NCBI RefSeq assembly: GCF_014637345.1
Contig: NZ_BMEX01000001.1
Location: 1 to 64,000, forward strand
Origin: Kroppenstedtia guangzhouensis
GTDB taxonomy: Bacteria > Bacillota > Bacilli > Thermoactinomycetales > DSM-45169
DNA: 64,000 nucleotides
Direction: 5' to 3'
Shown here: positions 8,469-17,489 of the stretch, in pieces
Numbering within the stretch: position 1 is the first letter of the stretch
How the letters are laid out: each line of letters starts with the position of its first letter
Notes under the pieces: generated by a model
Databases searched by the model: none
Told to the model about the DNA's origin: nothing
Seen by the model: only the letters and a program-made list of their open reading frames with translations
Made by a program: the position numbers and the translations under genes

Positions 8469-9788
8469 TCACAAGAAGGTTTGGCGCTGTTCCAGCTCTT
8501 TTTCCGGATGCTGATGTTTGAACATGCGAATCAAGACCGTACAGGCGATGACAGCGAGTGCCGCAAACACCACTGAAAACACTCCCAGGAGCAGCCCGAC
8601 ATGATCTGCAGTGGTGGCGGCCTCATTCACCTTCATCATCCCCCGGATAATCCAGGGTTGACGTCCCACCTCGGCGTAGATCCAACCCAATTCAATCGCA
8701 AGAAAAGAGAGGGGAGCACCCGCCACAATCCCCCGGAGAATCCATTTGTTCCAGGGATTTTTCTTTCGCCACCAGGCGAGAAGGAACAGGGCGGAGATCA
8801 GGATCAGATAGGTTCCGATCAGAACCATCCCGTCAAACAGATAGTGAAGGTAAAGAGGTGGCCGTTCATCCGGAGGAAATTCGTGAAGCCCGATAATTTC
8901 CCCGTCGGGGGAACCTTTCCCGAGGATACTGAGTGCAAAGGGAATTTTAACGGCTCCTTTGATTTTATTTTCATCAGTGAGATAGCCTCCCAGGATGAGG
9001 GGAGCCTTCCGCTGGGTCTCAAAGTGCCATTCCGCTGCGGCCAGTTTTTCCGGTACGTACTCGGCGAGAAATTTTCCCGAGAAGTCCCCGGCAACCGCAG
9101 TGCCCAAGGCAAGAATCAGGCCGGCGATCATGGTCATTTTCAACGCTTTTTTATGATAAACGTGGTTTCTCCCTTTCAACAAACACCAGGCTGCAATCCC
9201 ACCGAGCAGGAAGGCGCAGGTCACATAAGCCGAGGAGAGAACATGAGCCACTTTGCTTGGTGTGGCTGGATTGAACATGGCTTCCAGGGGACGGAAATCA
9301 ACCAGCTTTCCCTGATCGATCGAAAATCCCGCCGGCGTGGTCATGAATGCGTTCACGGTGGTGATAAAGACTGCCGACAGAGATGAACCGATGATGATCG
9401 GGATGGAGGTCAGCCAATGGAGGATCGGCTTGAGTCGATCCCAAGTATAGAGATAAATACCAAGGAAAATGGCCTCAAAGAAAAAGGCGAAGGTCTCAAG
9501 AAACAAGGGCAGACTGATCAGATTGCCTGCCAGTTGCATAAAACGGGGCCACAAAAGGCTGAGCATCAATCCGATACAAGTTCCGGTCACGACACCGACG
9601 GCCACAGTGATCACAAACCCCCGTGTCCAACGCCGAGCCATCAAAATATAATGGGAATCCTTCTTCAAAATTCCCCAGCCTTCCGCCAGGGAGATAAAGA
9701 CAGGGACACCCACCCCAATGGTGGCCCAAATAATGTGGAAAGCAAGTGTTTCTGCAGTCAGGATTCGGCTCCATACAGTGGGTTCCAT
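8469..9788 (-). CDS. cydA: cytochrome bd ubiquinol/menaquinol oxidase subunit I
   Basis: Haem-bearing subunit I of cytochrome bd, which oxidises quinol and reduces oxygen to water without proton pumping. About 439 aa with nine helices. Visible are the N-terminal haem-ligand histidine (ETLAFHIIWA) and the GRQPW motif (GWIYAEVGRQPW). The quinol-binding loop is short, as in Firmicutes. The start is placed at ATG 9788 because GGAGGCGAAAACCG precedes it; the 21 residues upstream in frame look like untranslated leader. Confidence 0.9.
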   Translation of the reverse strand: MEPTVWSRILTAETLAFHIIWATIGVGVPVFISLAEGWGILKKDSHYILMARRWTRGFVITVAVGVVTGTCIGLMLSLLWPRFMQLAGNLISLPLFLETFAFFFEAIFLGIYLYTWDRLKPILHWLTSIPIIIGSSLSAVFITTVNAFMTTPAGFSIDQGKLVDFRPLEAMFNPATPSKVAHVLSSAYVTCAFLLGGIAAWCLLKGRNHVYHKKALKMTMIAGLILALGTAVAGDFSGKFLAEYVPEKLAAAEWHFETQRKAPLILGGYLTDENKIKGAVKIPFALSILGKGSPDGEIIGLHEFPPDERPPLYLHYLFDGMVLIGTYLILISALFLLAWWRKKNPWNKWILRGIVAGAPLSFLAIELGWIYAEVGRQPWIIRGMMKVNEAATTADHVGLLLGVFSVVFAALAVIACTVLIRMFKHQHPEKELEQRQTFL

Positions 9789-9814
9789 TCGGTTTTCGCC
9801 TCCATTTAGAAGCG

Positions 9815-9834
9815 TTGTGAATAAACTTGTCACA
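9815..9834 (-). promoter_or_regulatory. Rex-like inverted repeat upstream of cydAB
   Basis: TTGTGAATAAACTTGTCACA contains the halves TGTGA and TCACA, close to the redox sensor Rex operators found before cydA in other Firmicutes, though the spacing is slightly longer than usual. It lies 27 nt upstream of the cydA start. The rest of the 9789-10189 gap holds no gene I can support. Confidence 0.35.
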
Positions 9835-10189
9835 GGGAGAGGTGGGGTCACAGGGAGCGTCTTTAGCTCGTCAGACCTGTTACGCGGTATGTGAAACTCC
9901 GCCCCGATCCGGAAGGCACGAAATACAAAGCTTTTAGAGGAGAAGAATGGGAAGTGTGTTTGACCCCTATCATCATCATACCCCGGTTAATATGTGAAAA
10001 ACTGCACAAAACTGCCCTTTCATCAATCCCTCACGAATTGGTTGAAAATCCGCCGTACAGATGTCATACAATCGTCGATAGCCGGCACAATAGATTCAGC
10101 CCTCCCTCGAAATAAAAAACAGAGATTGATTGGGTTCAAAGAAAAACAATTTTAAAAAAACAATAGGTGAAAAATCGGAAAGAAGATGT

Positions 10190-10495
10190 ATGGAGATTTT
10201 TCAATGGATCGTATACCCTGTGTTTATGATGTGGATCCTCGTCTATTTGTTGTTAATCAATGGGGTGACCTTTGTATTGATGGGGTCGGATAAAGCCCGG
10301 GCCAGGAAAGGTAGGTGGCGAATTCCGGAACGGCATTTGTTTTTGAGCGGATTTTTGGGCGGTGGGCCAGGCCTGTGGTTGGGAATGAAATATTTCCGAC
10401 ACAAGACCATGCACCCTTCTTTTCGCTACGGTGCTCCTCTGATTACCCTCTGGAATGTGTCATCATTTGTTGCTTTCACCTACTTCTACGGATAA
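10190..10495 (+). CDS. DUF1294 membrane protein (YsdA-like)
   Basis: A 101-aa membrane protein. The pattern MGSDKARARKGRWRIPE ... LSGFLGGGPGLWLGMKYFRHKTMHP, flanked by hydrophobic helices, is diagnostic for DUF1294. Function unknown. The start at ATG 10190 follows GGAAAGAAG. An upstream in-frame start at 10130 would add a Lys/Asn-rich stretch not seen in the family. Confidence 0.8.
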   Translation: MEIFQWIVYPVFMMWILVYLLLINGVTFVLMGSDKARARKGRWRIPERHLFLSGFLGGGPGLWLGMKYFRHKTMHPSFRYGAPLITLWNVSSFVAFTYFYG

Positions 10496-10558
10496 TTGTT
10501 TAAAGTTCCCAGTGTTGTCTCTCCCCCCTGACAAAGACTAGAAAGAGGGGGTGAGAGC

Positions 10559-11659
10559 TTGAAGATCATCGGTTTTTGGCTTTCCGTGATTCTGTTTGTC
10601 TGCGGGTGCACGCCGGGAGATGCGTCTTTGAAGCCGGTTCCGAAACAAAAAAAAGCAAAAGATCATTCCGGTGCAGAAGTGAAAGACCAAAATCAGATCA
10701 AATCGCTTTTCATCATGAAATATGAGGGAAAAGAGTGGAGACTGGATCTCAGTCAGACGGGGTTCGACGGGATTGATCCCACCACTTTGGACCGGGATGC
10801 CTTCTATCGCTGGTTCTCTCAAGTGGAAAAGGAGATTGACCGTCAGCCAAAATCCGCTTACTTCGAAGGTCGCCAATTGGTGCCTCACCAAAATGGCCGC
10901 AAAGTGGATCGGGCGGAAGTGAACCACTGGTTGGACGGGATCCATCATTATCTCAACCGTCCCTTGACGGTTCCAGTACAGATCTGGAGCCCGCCCATTA
11001 CAACGGAGACATTAAAAAGGATCAAGGAGAAGCACTTGGCTTCTTATTCAACTGTTTACAATCCACACAATGTGAACCGGGCTCACAATATCTTATTATC
11101 TGCGCGGGCGATCGACCATCAGGTGGTCAACGTCGGAGAGGTGTTTTCCTTTAACCGCACAGTGGGGATCCGCTCCAGTGCCAGGGGGTACCGTCCGGCC
11201 CCGGTGATCGTCCGGGGAGAGTATACGGAAGGGGTGGGCGGAGGAATCTGTCAAACTTCGTCCACGTTATTCAACAGTGTGGAGAGAGCGGGTTTGCGTG
11301 TCGTACAACGAGTAAGCCACAGCAAGCGGGTCACCTATGTTCCGGCGGGACGGGATGCGACGGTTTCATGGGGCGGACCTGATTTTCAGTTCCAAAACCA
11401 ATTGAACAGACCGATCCTGATCCAGGCAACAGCCGGAAACGGACATCTTTCCGTAGACATTTACGGATCCTCTGACATCCGTCACCGTCCGAAGCAGACA
11501 CGGGAAGCTCCCAAGACTGTACCCGAGACAGAAAAAGTCCCCGCCCCTAATGAAAAACGTCCCTTGGATGAAAATATCAAGAAGTTTCATAGAGATCCGT
11601 TGCCGCCCGATCAGATTTCCGGGAACCCGGAGACCAATGGTGGTGGGAGAGGGGATTAA
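10559..11659 (+). CDS. VanW family lipoprotein
   Basis: A 366-aa putative lipoprotein: signal peptide with lipobox FVCGC at residues 14-18, then a linker, an unassigned middle region and a VanW domain (about residues 180-300) with VNVGEVFSFNRTVG, EYTEGVGGGICQTSSTLFN and a WGGPDFQFQN segment. VanW proteins are linked to cell-wall processes, but their biochemical role is unknown. The C-terminal 60 residues are Pro- and charge-rich and probably disordered. The start is TTG 10559 after AGAGGGGGTGAGAGC. Confidence 0.82.
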   Translation: MKIIGFWLSVILFVCGCTPGDASLKPVPKQKKAKDHSGAEVKDQNQIKSLFIMKYEGKEWRLDLSQTGFDGIDPTTLDRDAFYRWFSQVEKEIDRQPKSAYFEGRQLVPHQNGRKVDRAEVNHWLDGIHHYLNRPLTVPVQIWSPPITTETLKRIKEKHLASYSTVYNPHNVNRAHNILLSARAIDHQVVNVGEVFSFNRTVGIRSSARGYRPAPVIVRGEYTEGVGGGICQTSSTLFNSVERAGLRVVQRVSHSKRVTYVPAGRDATVSWGGPDFQFQNQLNRPILIQATAGNGHLSVDIYGSSDIRHRPKQTREAPKTVPETEKVPAPNEKRPLDENIKKFHRDPLPPDQISGNPETNGGGRGD

Positions 11660-11774
11660 ATCCGCTCTCCTCTTCATATCCACCGGCAATCCGAGAAGTG
11701 AATTCATTTGTATAGAATGGATGCTTTTTCAGCTATTTTAACCAATTCGGCGCTTATTGGAATTTACTTATTTG

Positions 11775-11802
11775 TAGACATTTCCCGGTGCTCTGTTATA
11801 AT
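11775..11802 (+). promoter_or_regulatory. sigma-A type promoter of the 3D-domain gene
   Basis: TAGACA (11775-11780), 16-bp spacer and TATAAT (11797-11802) lie 38 nt upstream of the start codon of the gene at 11840. Confidence 0.7.
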
Positions 11803-11839
11803 ATAACCGTCTTTTTACCAGTGGGTAAGGAGGTATTGG

Positions 11840-12847
11840 ATGAAGAAATCCCTGATCATTTCTCTCGGGGTTGCCACTGTGCTGTTGTTGTCCGGCACCT
11901 TCGTCGGTTATGCAATGATGAACAAGGAGATCACTGTCACTTTCAGTGACCAGGATAAAAAAATCAAAACCGACGTCTTCAATGGGACATTGGCTGAGGC
12001 TTTGGCCGATGAAGGTTACAATCCCGCCAAACTCAAAAAGCAGTATAAGCCGAATCACCCCTGGGATAAGCCGATCCAAAAGGATTCCAGTATTCACCTA
12101 ACCTGCAATTGCACGGTTTCCCTCAAAGTAGGTGGGAAGGATCCCATCAAGACCAAAACCTTGCAAACCACTGTGGGGGATTTTCTCAAGGAGCAGAAGG
12201 TGAAAACGGAAAAAAGCGATCAAATGAACGCCACCTTGGATCAGAAGATTACCAATGATATGATGATTGTTATCGACAAAATCGAAAAACGGGTCAAGAA
12301 AAAGGTGGAATTCACCGATTTTCCGGTCAAAAAGCAAGAGGATCCGGATCTGCCCAAGGGTGAAAAAAAGGTGACCCAAAAAGGGAAAAAGGGAAAAGTC
12401 ATCTATGAAGTGACTGCCTTGTACAAAAACGGAAAAGCCATGGTTACGGATCAAAAGAAGATTGAGGAGATCAAACCGGTGGCTGAGATTGTAAAGGTGG
12501 GTTCAGGGGAAGTGGAGGATGAAAAGGAAGACACTCAGCTGGCTTCCACTTCCGGATCCCGGATTGCCGGTCTGAAGTACAAGAAGAGTCTTTCCATGCA
12601 GGCGACTGGATATACCCATACGGGAAACCCAACCGCGACGGGTGCGATGCCTCGTCGAGGGACAGTTGCCGTCGATCCCAGGGTCATCCCTCTCGGCACT
12701 CAGCTTTACATACCGGGATACGGGCGGGCTGTGGCACAAGATACGGGTGGAGCTGTGAAAGGAAATATTATCGATCTTTTCTTTGAAACCCGACAGGAGG
12801 CCGTCCAGTGGGGTCGTAGAAATGTGACAGTTTATATCCTTGAATAA
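11840..12847 (+). CDS. YabE-like G5 and 3D domain cell-wall protein
   Basis: A 335-aa secreted or membrane-anchored protein resembling B. subtilis YabE. Order of parts: N-terminal hydrophobic segment (8-26), two DUF348-type repeats (ITVTFSDQDKKIKTDVFNG and a second at about 95-130), a G5 domain (about 145-215, VEFTDFPVKKQEDPDLPKG) and a C-terminal 3D domain (250-335) with ATGYTH, AVDPRVIPLGTQLYI and the aspartates DTGGAVKGNIIDLFF. The 3D domain is the barrel of lytic transglycosylase-like and Rpf-like proteins, so peptidoglycan cleavage is likely. It has its own promoter and terminator. Confidence 0.87.
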   Translation: MKKSLIISLGVATVLLLSGTFVGYAMMNKEITVTFSDQDKKIKTDVFNGTLAEALADEGYNPAKLKKQYKPNHPWDKPIQKDSSIHLTCNCTVSLKVGGKDPIKTKTLQTTVGDFLKEQKVKTEKSDQMNATLDQKITNDMMIVIDKIEKRVKKKVEFTDFPVKKQEDPDLPKGEKKVTQKGKKGKVIYEVTALYKNGKAMVTDQKKIEEIKPVAEIVKVGSGEVEDEKEDTQLASTSGSRIAGLKYKKSLSMQATGYTHTGNPTATGAMPRRGTVAVDPRVIPLGTQLYIPGYGRAVAQDTGGAVKGNIIDLFFETRQEAVQWGRRNVTVYILE

Positions 12848-12863
12848 AAGTGGAAACATTTTG

Positions 12864-12892
12864 CCCGTGGTACTTTACACCACGGGTTTTTT
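12864..12892 (+). terminator. terminator after the 3D-domain gene
   Basis: Perfect 8-bp stem CCCGTGGT / ACCACGGG with six T. Confidence 0.85.
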
Positions 12893-13013
12893 CTATTTAT
12901 GATAAGACTAGGGTGTGAAGTGGGAATTGACTCAGTCTTTTCCAAATATTTTTGTTTTTTGATGGGGAATTCAGATATACTAAAGAAAAGGACTACTTAC
13001 GGGATGTGTCGAT

Positions 13014-14516
13014 ATGCCTGTAATTGCCGGTAGAAATGATCCTTGTCCCTGTGGCAGCGGGAAAAAATACAAGAAGTGTTGTGAACGGGTGGTGGCTTTT
13101 CAAACAGCGGAGCTTCTTCGGGAGGATCGGGAGCGGAAAGCGAAGACCCGGCTGGTCACTTGCCTCAACAAATGGTTTCAAGAGGAATGCAGAGGGGAAA
13201 TCGACGAGAAATGGTCCATCATCTTTAAAGAATGTCTCCATCTGCCTGTGGAACATCCGATCCCGTCTAAATTTGCCTACACCTATCGTTTTTGGATGTT
13301 GTTTGATGCCCCTTGTTTCCGGGGAGAAAGACCAGTGGAATACTGGAGGAGGTCCTTGGCCGGCACCTCTTTGCAATCGGAGCGAATCGCCGAAGAATTG
13401 GCGGGGGTTCATCTGTGCTGTTACGAAGTGGTTCGTGTGGACGGTGAGGAGGTGATCCTCCGTTCGTTGACGGAAGACCGGGAGTTTCCAGTCCGTCTGA
13501 CGGAGCCGGTTCGTGAAGGCATGTTGATGTTTGCTCGTCTCTCCCGCTTGGTCAATCGGTATGAGCTGTTTGGCCCTTACACATCTTTCGGGGTTGAGAT
13601 GAAGGGGGAGATTATTATGTATTTAAAAAATCAAGTACAATCAACCGGTGCTTTAAATCGGGAATATTGGCATCAAAACGGATTACAAGTTCTCGGGTGG
13701 CTGATGCAACGGGCCCGGGAGATGGAACAGACGGAAAAGGTGGCGGAAGCCCTTTCTGATCCTGTCAGTGATGAGAGATGGGACGATACATCACAACAGA
13801 AGGAAATTTCCGAATTGGATGCCCAGCCGGTTCAGGAGGAGTTGTTCCGCCCGTCGGTTTTGCCGGAGAAGGAGACTGGTCTTCCTGATATCGTGGAACA
13901 GCAGTTAGGCTTGTTTATCTCCAACTATGTGGAGAAGTTTCAGGTGAAGACTCAAAGCTTCTATCTGCATTCGATCGAGCTCCTTAAAACATATATCGCC
14001 ACGCATTTTGGCAAGCGATTCACCTGGCCCATGCTGACCGGGGATATCTTGTCCCATTTCTTCGGGGTTTGGTATGTGGATACCGGAAAGGGGGGACCGA
14101 TTAAATCAAGAATTTTCCTCAATACTATAAAAGGGTTGTTTCGATGGATTCAGGATGAGGCGATCAGTGATGTATATCCCGTTTTTGTTCCGGTATATCG
14201 GGAGTCGATTCGAAATCTCCCGCTTTCCTATGAGGCCTGCCGTTGGTTGCGGGAAAACGGGGTGATGGAAGTTCCTGATTCCAGACAGTTGACAGGCACG
14301 GTCCAATTGGCTGTTTCCGGATCGGAAGCCAGCTTGAAAATTACGGATCGTTGGCTTTCTCTTCAGATGAATGGCCGGGGGATGCCTCCGACCTGGTTGG
14401 ATCAACGTTTCTGGGTACGCGGAACCGTTGCTGTTCACGAGGAAGAATGCAGTTTACATTCCGTGGAAGCTGTCTACCCACACTTTCAAGAGATTCATGA
14501 GCCGAAACCGATTTGA
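13014..14516 (+). CDS. SEC-C motif protein with integrase-like helical domain
   Basis: A 500-aa cytoplasmic protein. The N-terminus is a SEC-C zinc motif (GRNDPCPCGSGKKYKKCC, residues 6-23), as at the SecA C-terminus. Residues 30-230 form an unassigned domain with several tryptophans and cysteines. An acidic, Gln/Glu-rich linker covers about 240-295. Residues 300-400 (LGLFISNYVEKFQVKTQSFY and on to FLNTIKGLFRWIQDEA) look like the SAM-like core-binding domain of tyrosine recombinases, but no catalytic domain follows. The last 90 residues are unassigned. The role is unknown. The resemblance to integrases is my reading of the pattern. Confidence 0.6.
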   Translation: MPVIAGRNDPCPCGSGKKYKKCCERVVAFQTAELLREDRERKAKTRLVTCLNKWFQEECRGEIDEKWSIIFKECLHLPVEHPIPSKFAYTYRFWMLFDAPCFRGERPVEYWRRSLAGTSLQSERIAEELAGVHLCCYEVVRVDGEEVILRSLTEDREFPVRLTEPVREGMLMFARLSRLVNRYELFGPYTSFGVEMKGEIIMYLKNQVQSTGALNREYWHQNGLQVLGWLMQRAREMEQTEKVAEALSDPVSDERWDDTSQQKEISELDAQPVQEELFRPSVLPEKETGLPDIVEQQLGLFISNYVEKFQVKTQSFYLHSIELLKTYIATHFGKRFTWPMLTGDILSHFFGVWYVDTGKGGPIKSRIFLNTIKGLFRWIQDEAISDVYPVFVPVYRESIRNLPLSYEACRWLRENGVMEVPDSRQLTGTVQLAVSGSEASLKITDRWLSLQMNGRGMPPTWLDQRFWVRGTVAVHEEECSLHSVEAVYPHFQEIHEPKPI

Positions 14517-14519
14517 AGG

Positions 14520-14546
14520 ACTCGCCTTTTCCATGGCGAGTTTTTT
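14520..14546 (+). terminator. terminator after the SEC-C gene
   Basis: ACTCGCC / GGCGAGT stem with an 8-nt loop and a run of six T. Confidence 0.8.
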
Positions 14547-14644
14547 CGGAATTGGAAGCGTACCTATGTTCGTTTATTGTTTTCTGCATGGAATCTGCTA
14601 TTCCTGCCTGATGTTTATTTTTTTGGTCAGACACTTACCTCCGT

Positions 14645-14688
14645 AACCAATAAACAAGGGCCCTTAATCGGGCCCTTGTTTATTGGTT
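14645..14688. terminator. bidirectional terminator, perfect 19-bp stem
   Basis: A perfect 19-bp inverted repeat (14645-14663 with 14670-14688) with a 6-nt loop lies beyond the end of the minus-strand transporter gene. Its A/T-rich outer part allows use from both strands. Confidence 0.8.
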
Positions 14689-14691
14689 AGA

Positions 14692-16059
14692 TTATGACAG
14701 ACCGGAAAGGATCTGGAAGGCGAAGACAGCCAGAATCAGGATCGGGGTGATCCAACGAATGATAAAAGCCCAAAAGGTTTCACCCGGGATCCCCTTTTCG
14801 TTTTCGCCGCGGGATTCCTGAAGCATTTGGCGGATTCCCCACTTCCAGCCGCAAAATAAAATAACGGTCAATCCACCGAGAGGCAGGAGTACATTGGAGG
14901 CGATGAAGTCCATTGACTCAAAGATGGGTCTTCCGGCAATACCTTTCACATCTGCCAAGGAGCTGAAGGAGAGTGTGGCCGGGATTCCCAGCAGGAAAAT
15001 CAAGCTACCCGTCAACAAGGTACTTTTTTGCCGGCTGAAACCATGTTCATCCTCCAAATAACGGCGAGGCACCTCCAACAAAGAGATGGAGGAAGTTAAA
15101 GCAGCCACGCACAATAAAAAGAAGAATAACAGAGAAAACAGTGCACCGGCGGGCATTTGGGCGAAAACTGCCGGTAAGGTGATAAATACGAGAGGCGGAC
15201 CGGTGTCGGGTTCATGTCCCAGTGAGAAAAGGGCGGGAAAGATGGCCAGGCCGGCCGCCAAGGAAACCAGAGTGGAGAAGATCACCACATTTCCCACAGC
15301 ACCGGGTATGCTCTCTTTTTTGGAGAGATAACTACCATAAGTCACCATAGTTCCGGCTCCCACGGACAAGGAGAAAAAAGCCATCCCGAGAGCTTCAAGA
15401 AGTGTCGTGAAGGTGACTGATGACCAATCGGGATACAGGATAAAGCGGATTCCCTCCATGGATCCCGGGAGGGTGACAGAGCGGAAAACGAGGATCAGGA
15501 GCATGAATCCCAACAGAGGCATCAAAAATTTGTTAGTTCGCTCGATTCCTTTTTGTAATTCAAAGATGCAAATCCCCATTGTGAGAGCCATGAACAGTGC
15601 TTGCCACAGCAGGGGGATGACCGGATCGGAAATAAAAGATCCAAATCGGGTTTCCGCCTCTGTGATGGAGATGTCACTGAAGGTTCCCAGCAGGGATTCC
15701 CAAGTGTAAGAAAGGGTCCAACCGCCGACAGTGCTGTAGAAGGACAAGATGAGAATCGACGCAGTAATCCCGATGAATCCGCTGAGAAACCACGGGGTGC
15801 CAGGCGCTTTTAGCCGAAGAGCGCCCACGGGGTTTCGTTGCGTGGAGCGTCCCAGAACGATTTCAGAGAGCAGAACGGGTAATCCAAGGAGCAGAACACA
15901 GATCAAATAGATGAGAACAAAAACTCCGCCTCCATTTTCGCCTGTGACGAAGGGAAAGCGCCAAATGCTTCCCAGGCCGACGGCGGAACCGATGGAGGCG
16001 AGTATGAAGCCCAATTTGCCGGACCATTGTTCTCGTGAGGATTGGGTTTCAGGTTTCAA
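14692..16059 (-). CDS. sodium-dependent transporter, NSS (SNF) family
   Basis: A 455-aa membrane protein with about eleven to twelve helices, of the neurotransmitter:sodium symporter family (LeuT, B. subtilis YocR/YhdH). The first helix contains LGFILASIGSAVGLGSIWRFPF, the unwound Na+ and substrate site of the family, and GENGGGVFVLIYL follows. The substrate, probably an amino acid, cannot be deduced. The gene stands alone. The gap 16060-16319 upstream shows no clear feature. Confidence 0.9.
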   Translation of the reverse strand: MKPETQSSREQWSGKLGFILASIGSAVGLGSIWRFPFVTGENGGGVFVLIYLICVLLLGLPVLLSEIVLGRSTQRNPVGALRLKAPGTPWFLSGFIGITASILILSFYSTVGGWTLSYTWESLLGTFSDISITEAETRFGSFISDPVIPLLWQALFMALTMGICIFELQKGIERTNKFLMPLLGFMLLILVFRSVTLPGSMEGIRFILYPDWSSVTFTTLLEALGMAFFSLSVGAGTMVTYGSYLSKKESIPGAVGNVVIFSTLVSLAAGLAIFPALFSLGHEPDTGPPLVFITLPAVFAQMPAGALFSLLFFFLLCVAALTSSISLLEVPRRYLEDEHGFSRQKSTLLTGSLIFLLGIPATLSFSSLADVKGIAGRPIFESMDFIASNVLLPLGGLTVILFCGWKWGIRQMLQESRGENEKGIPGETFWAFIIRWITPILILAVFAFQILSGLS

Positions 16060-16319
16060 TAATGATTCAACCTCCCGTTAAGATCATCATTTTTTTCATT
16101 TCAGTGTATCACAGATCCAGGGGGAAATGGTTCCTTACTTGTAGGAATGAGCAAAAAATCAAAGCAGACGGGTCCGGGAAGGGGGCTTTGACAGGGATGT
16201 ATATCCTTGAACAGAAAGATCTGTCCCATGTTCAAGTCACCATAAACAGGAATCATAACGCCTCTCTGCGGGTGTGATACTAAAATGGCACTCAACCACT
16301 TATAAAGGGGGCGTTTAAT

Positions 16320-16538
16320 ATGTTTCGCTTCTTTAACCTCGATAAAGAGGAATCCAAAGGAAAAGAGCATGCCGGGGATGTTCGGAAGGATGCCTCTGCC
16401 GAAGAGAAAAAACTTCGGCAAACGATGGACGAGGTGGCGTCTGAGTTGGGGATTTCCGGAAAAGGAAATGATCAACCTGCTCAAAACGCTGAAAAATTGG
16501 GGGAGCGAATAAAAAAAGAACTGAAAAAACGCACCTGA
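16320..16538 (+). CDS. small charged hypothetical protein
   Basis: A 72-aa highly charged, Lys/Glu-rich soluble protein with no family I recognise. It is preceded by AAAGGGGGCGTTTAAT and followed by a strong terminator, so it looks like a real single-gene transcript. Confidence 0.6.
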   Translation: MFRFFNLDKEESKGKEHAGDVRKDASAEEKKLRQTMDEVASELGISGKGNDQPAQNAEKLGERIKKELKKRT

Positions 16539-16556
16539 AACGACCGTTGAGTGTGG

Positions 16557-16586
16557 CGGACACCCTGTATGGGTGTCCGCATCCTT
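16557..16586 (+). terminator. terminator after the 72-aa gene
   Basis: Perfect 9-bp stem CGGACACCC / GGGTGTCCG with a TGTAT loop, followed by CATCC and a T run. Confidence 0.75.
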
Positions 16587-16628
16587 TTTCAGGAAAGGTC
16601 GTGTGGAACCACCTTATTCACCACGCTT

Positions 16629-16799
16629 CTAGTACTACCTTGAGCCTTACATAAAGAGTGTCAATCGATGTCGAACATAGTCTGTATTGTGGGTGTGGAG
16701 CGAGCTCCAAATGCAGAATCACCGTCTGTTTTCAATTGACTTGAGACAACATTCGACATTTTCTTGAGTAAAATTCATCAACACTCAAAGCAGTACTAG
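16629..16799. mobile_element. probable MITE, 171 bp
   Basis: The ends form an inverted repeat: 16629-16644 (CTAGTACTACCTTGAG) against the complement of 16784-16799 (CTAGTACTGCTTTGAG), 14 of 16 identical, and further matching blocks lie inside (ATGTCGAACATAGTCT against ATGTCGAATGTTGTCT). No open frame is inside. A short non-coding element with long imperfect terminal repeats fits a MITE. No clear target-site duplication is visible. Confidence 0.5.
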
Positions 16800-16834
16800 G
16801 GCGTGTCCGTTCATTCAATTTGATGAGAGGCCGG

Positions 16835-16898
16835 TGTGACCGGCGGAGAGCCTTTGCACTCAGGAGTGGACAAGTCTCGCTTGGGGGCGCCGGTCACA
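16835..16898 (-). repeat. structured intergenic motif, copy A
   Basis: A 10-bp perfect stem (TGTGACCGGC 16835-16844 with GCCGGTCACA 16889-16898) encloses a sequence whose minus-strand reading AGTGCAAAGGCTCTCCG is repeated at 20147-20163. It sits just downstream of the minus-strand gene at 16937-17284. Could be an RNA element or part of a repeat family. Confidence 0.45.
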
Positions 16899-16936
16899 TC
16901 GTCCCGACCGTCAGCAAAGGTTGGATCAGACACAGA

Positions 16937-17284
16937 CTAATCAAGACTGTTGGAATTGAGATAGGAGAAGATTTCCGCTATTTGATGGTTAGCTGCTTCC
17001 ACCACATGATCAGGGACAGGGGAGTGGCCCGTTTTAACCGGGGGATATCCCCTGCATCGATCGATGATAGGTTTACCCAGACGAAGTCGTGAAGTGTCCG
17101 GATTGGGAGATGGATAGGTGGGAATCCGGAGACGAAACTCCTGTCCCGAAAGCGGATCCCGTAGATGAAGATCGTAGACTGGGGGATGTCCGCTTCGCCG
17201 GATAAATCCCCGGGAGCGAAGTGTGCGATCAATTTGATCGCGGGTGTACACCAATCCCATGATTCGTTTCATCTTTTGACCCAA
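16937..17284 (-). CDS. hypothetical protein, 115 aa
   Basis: A soluble basic protein with no family that I recognise (MGQKMKRIMGLVYTRDQ at the N-terminus, then PPVYDLHLRDPLSGQEFRL). The start is TTG 17284, preceded on its strand by GAGGAGGTTTCAC at proper spacing; ATG 17272 is an alternative. Protein-like composition and the strong ribosome-binding site support a real gene rather than the overlapping plus-strand frame. Confidence 0.6.
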   Translation of the reverse strand: MGQKMKRIMGLVYTRDQIDRTLRSRGFIRRSGHPPVYDLHLRDPLSGQEFRLRIPTYPSPNPDTSRLRLGKPIIDRCRGYPPVKTGHSPVPDHVVEAANHQIAEIFSYLNSNSLD

Positions 17285-17489
17285 AGTGAAACCTCCTCAT
17301 AAGACGGTCTGTTTTTCCCAACAGTTATCATTCCTGTTCAAAGTCGAACTACAAAGGGGTTATCGAAAAAAGGGGGTACTTCCATGCTATGAAGGAAGGG
17401 TGGCGCAGTATGAATTACAGGGGGAAATCCACGGTAGTTCCGGGAAGGGTGTGGTATGCTTTGTGATGAAGGGAAAGGAGTGGCATCAA

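Noticed and set aside
8601-9386. 261-codon open frame antisense to cydA
   Set aside because: Opposite a clearly conserved gene; composition is that of a shadow frame and there is no ribosome-binding site.
9891-10115. 74-codon plus-strand frame in the gap before the DUF1294 gene
   Set aside because: No ribosome-binding site, no protein-like pattern, and it spans the probable upstream region of cydA.
16820-17092. 90-codon plus-strand frame over motif copy A
   Set aside because: It runs antisense to a better supported minus-strand gene and through the stem-loop motif.
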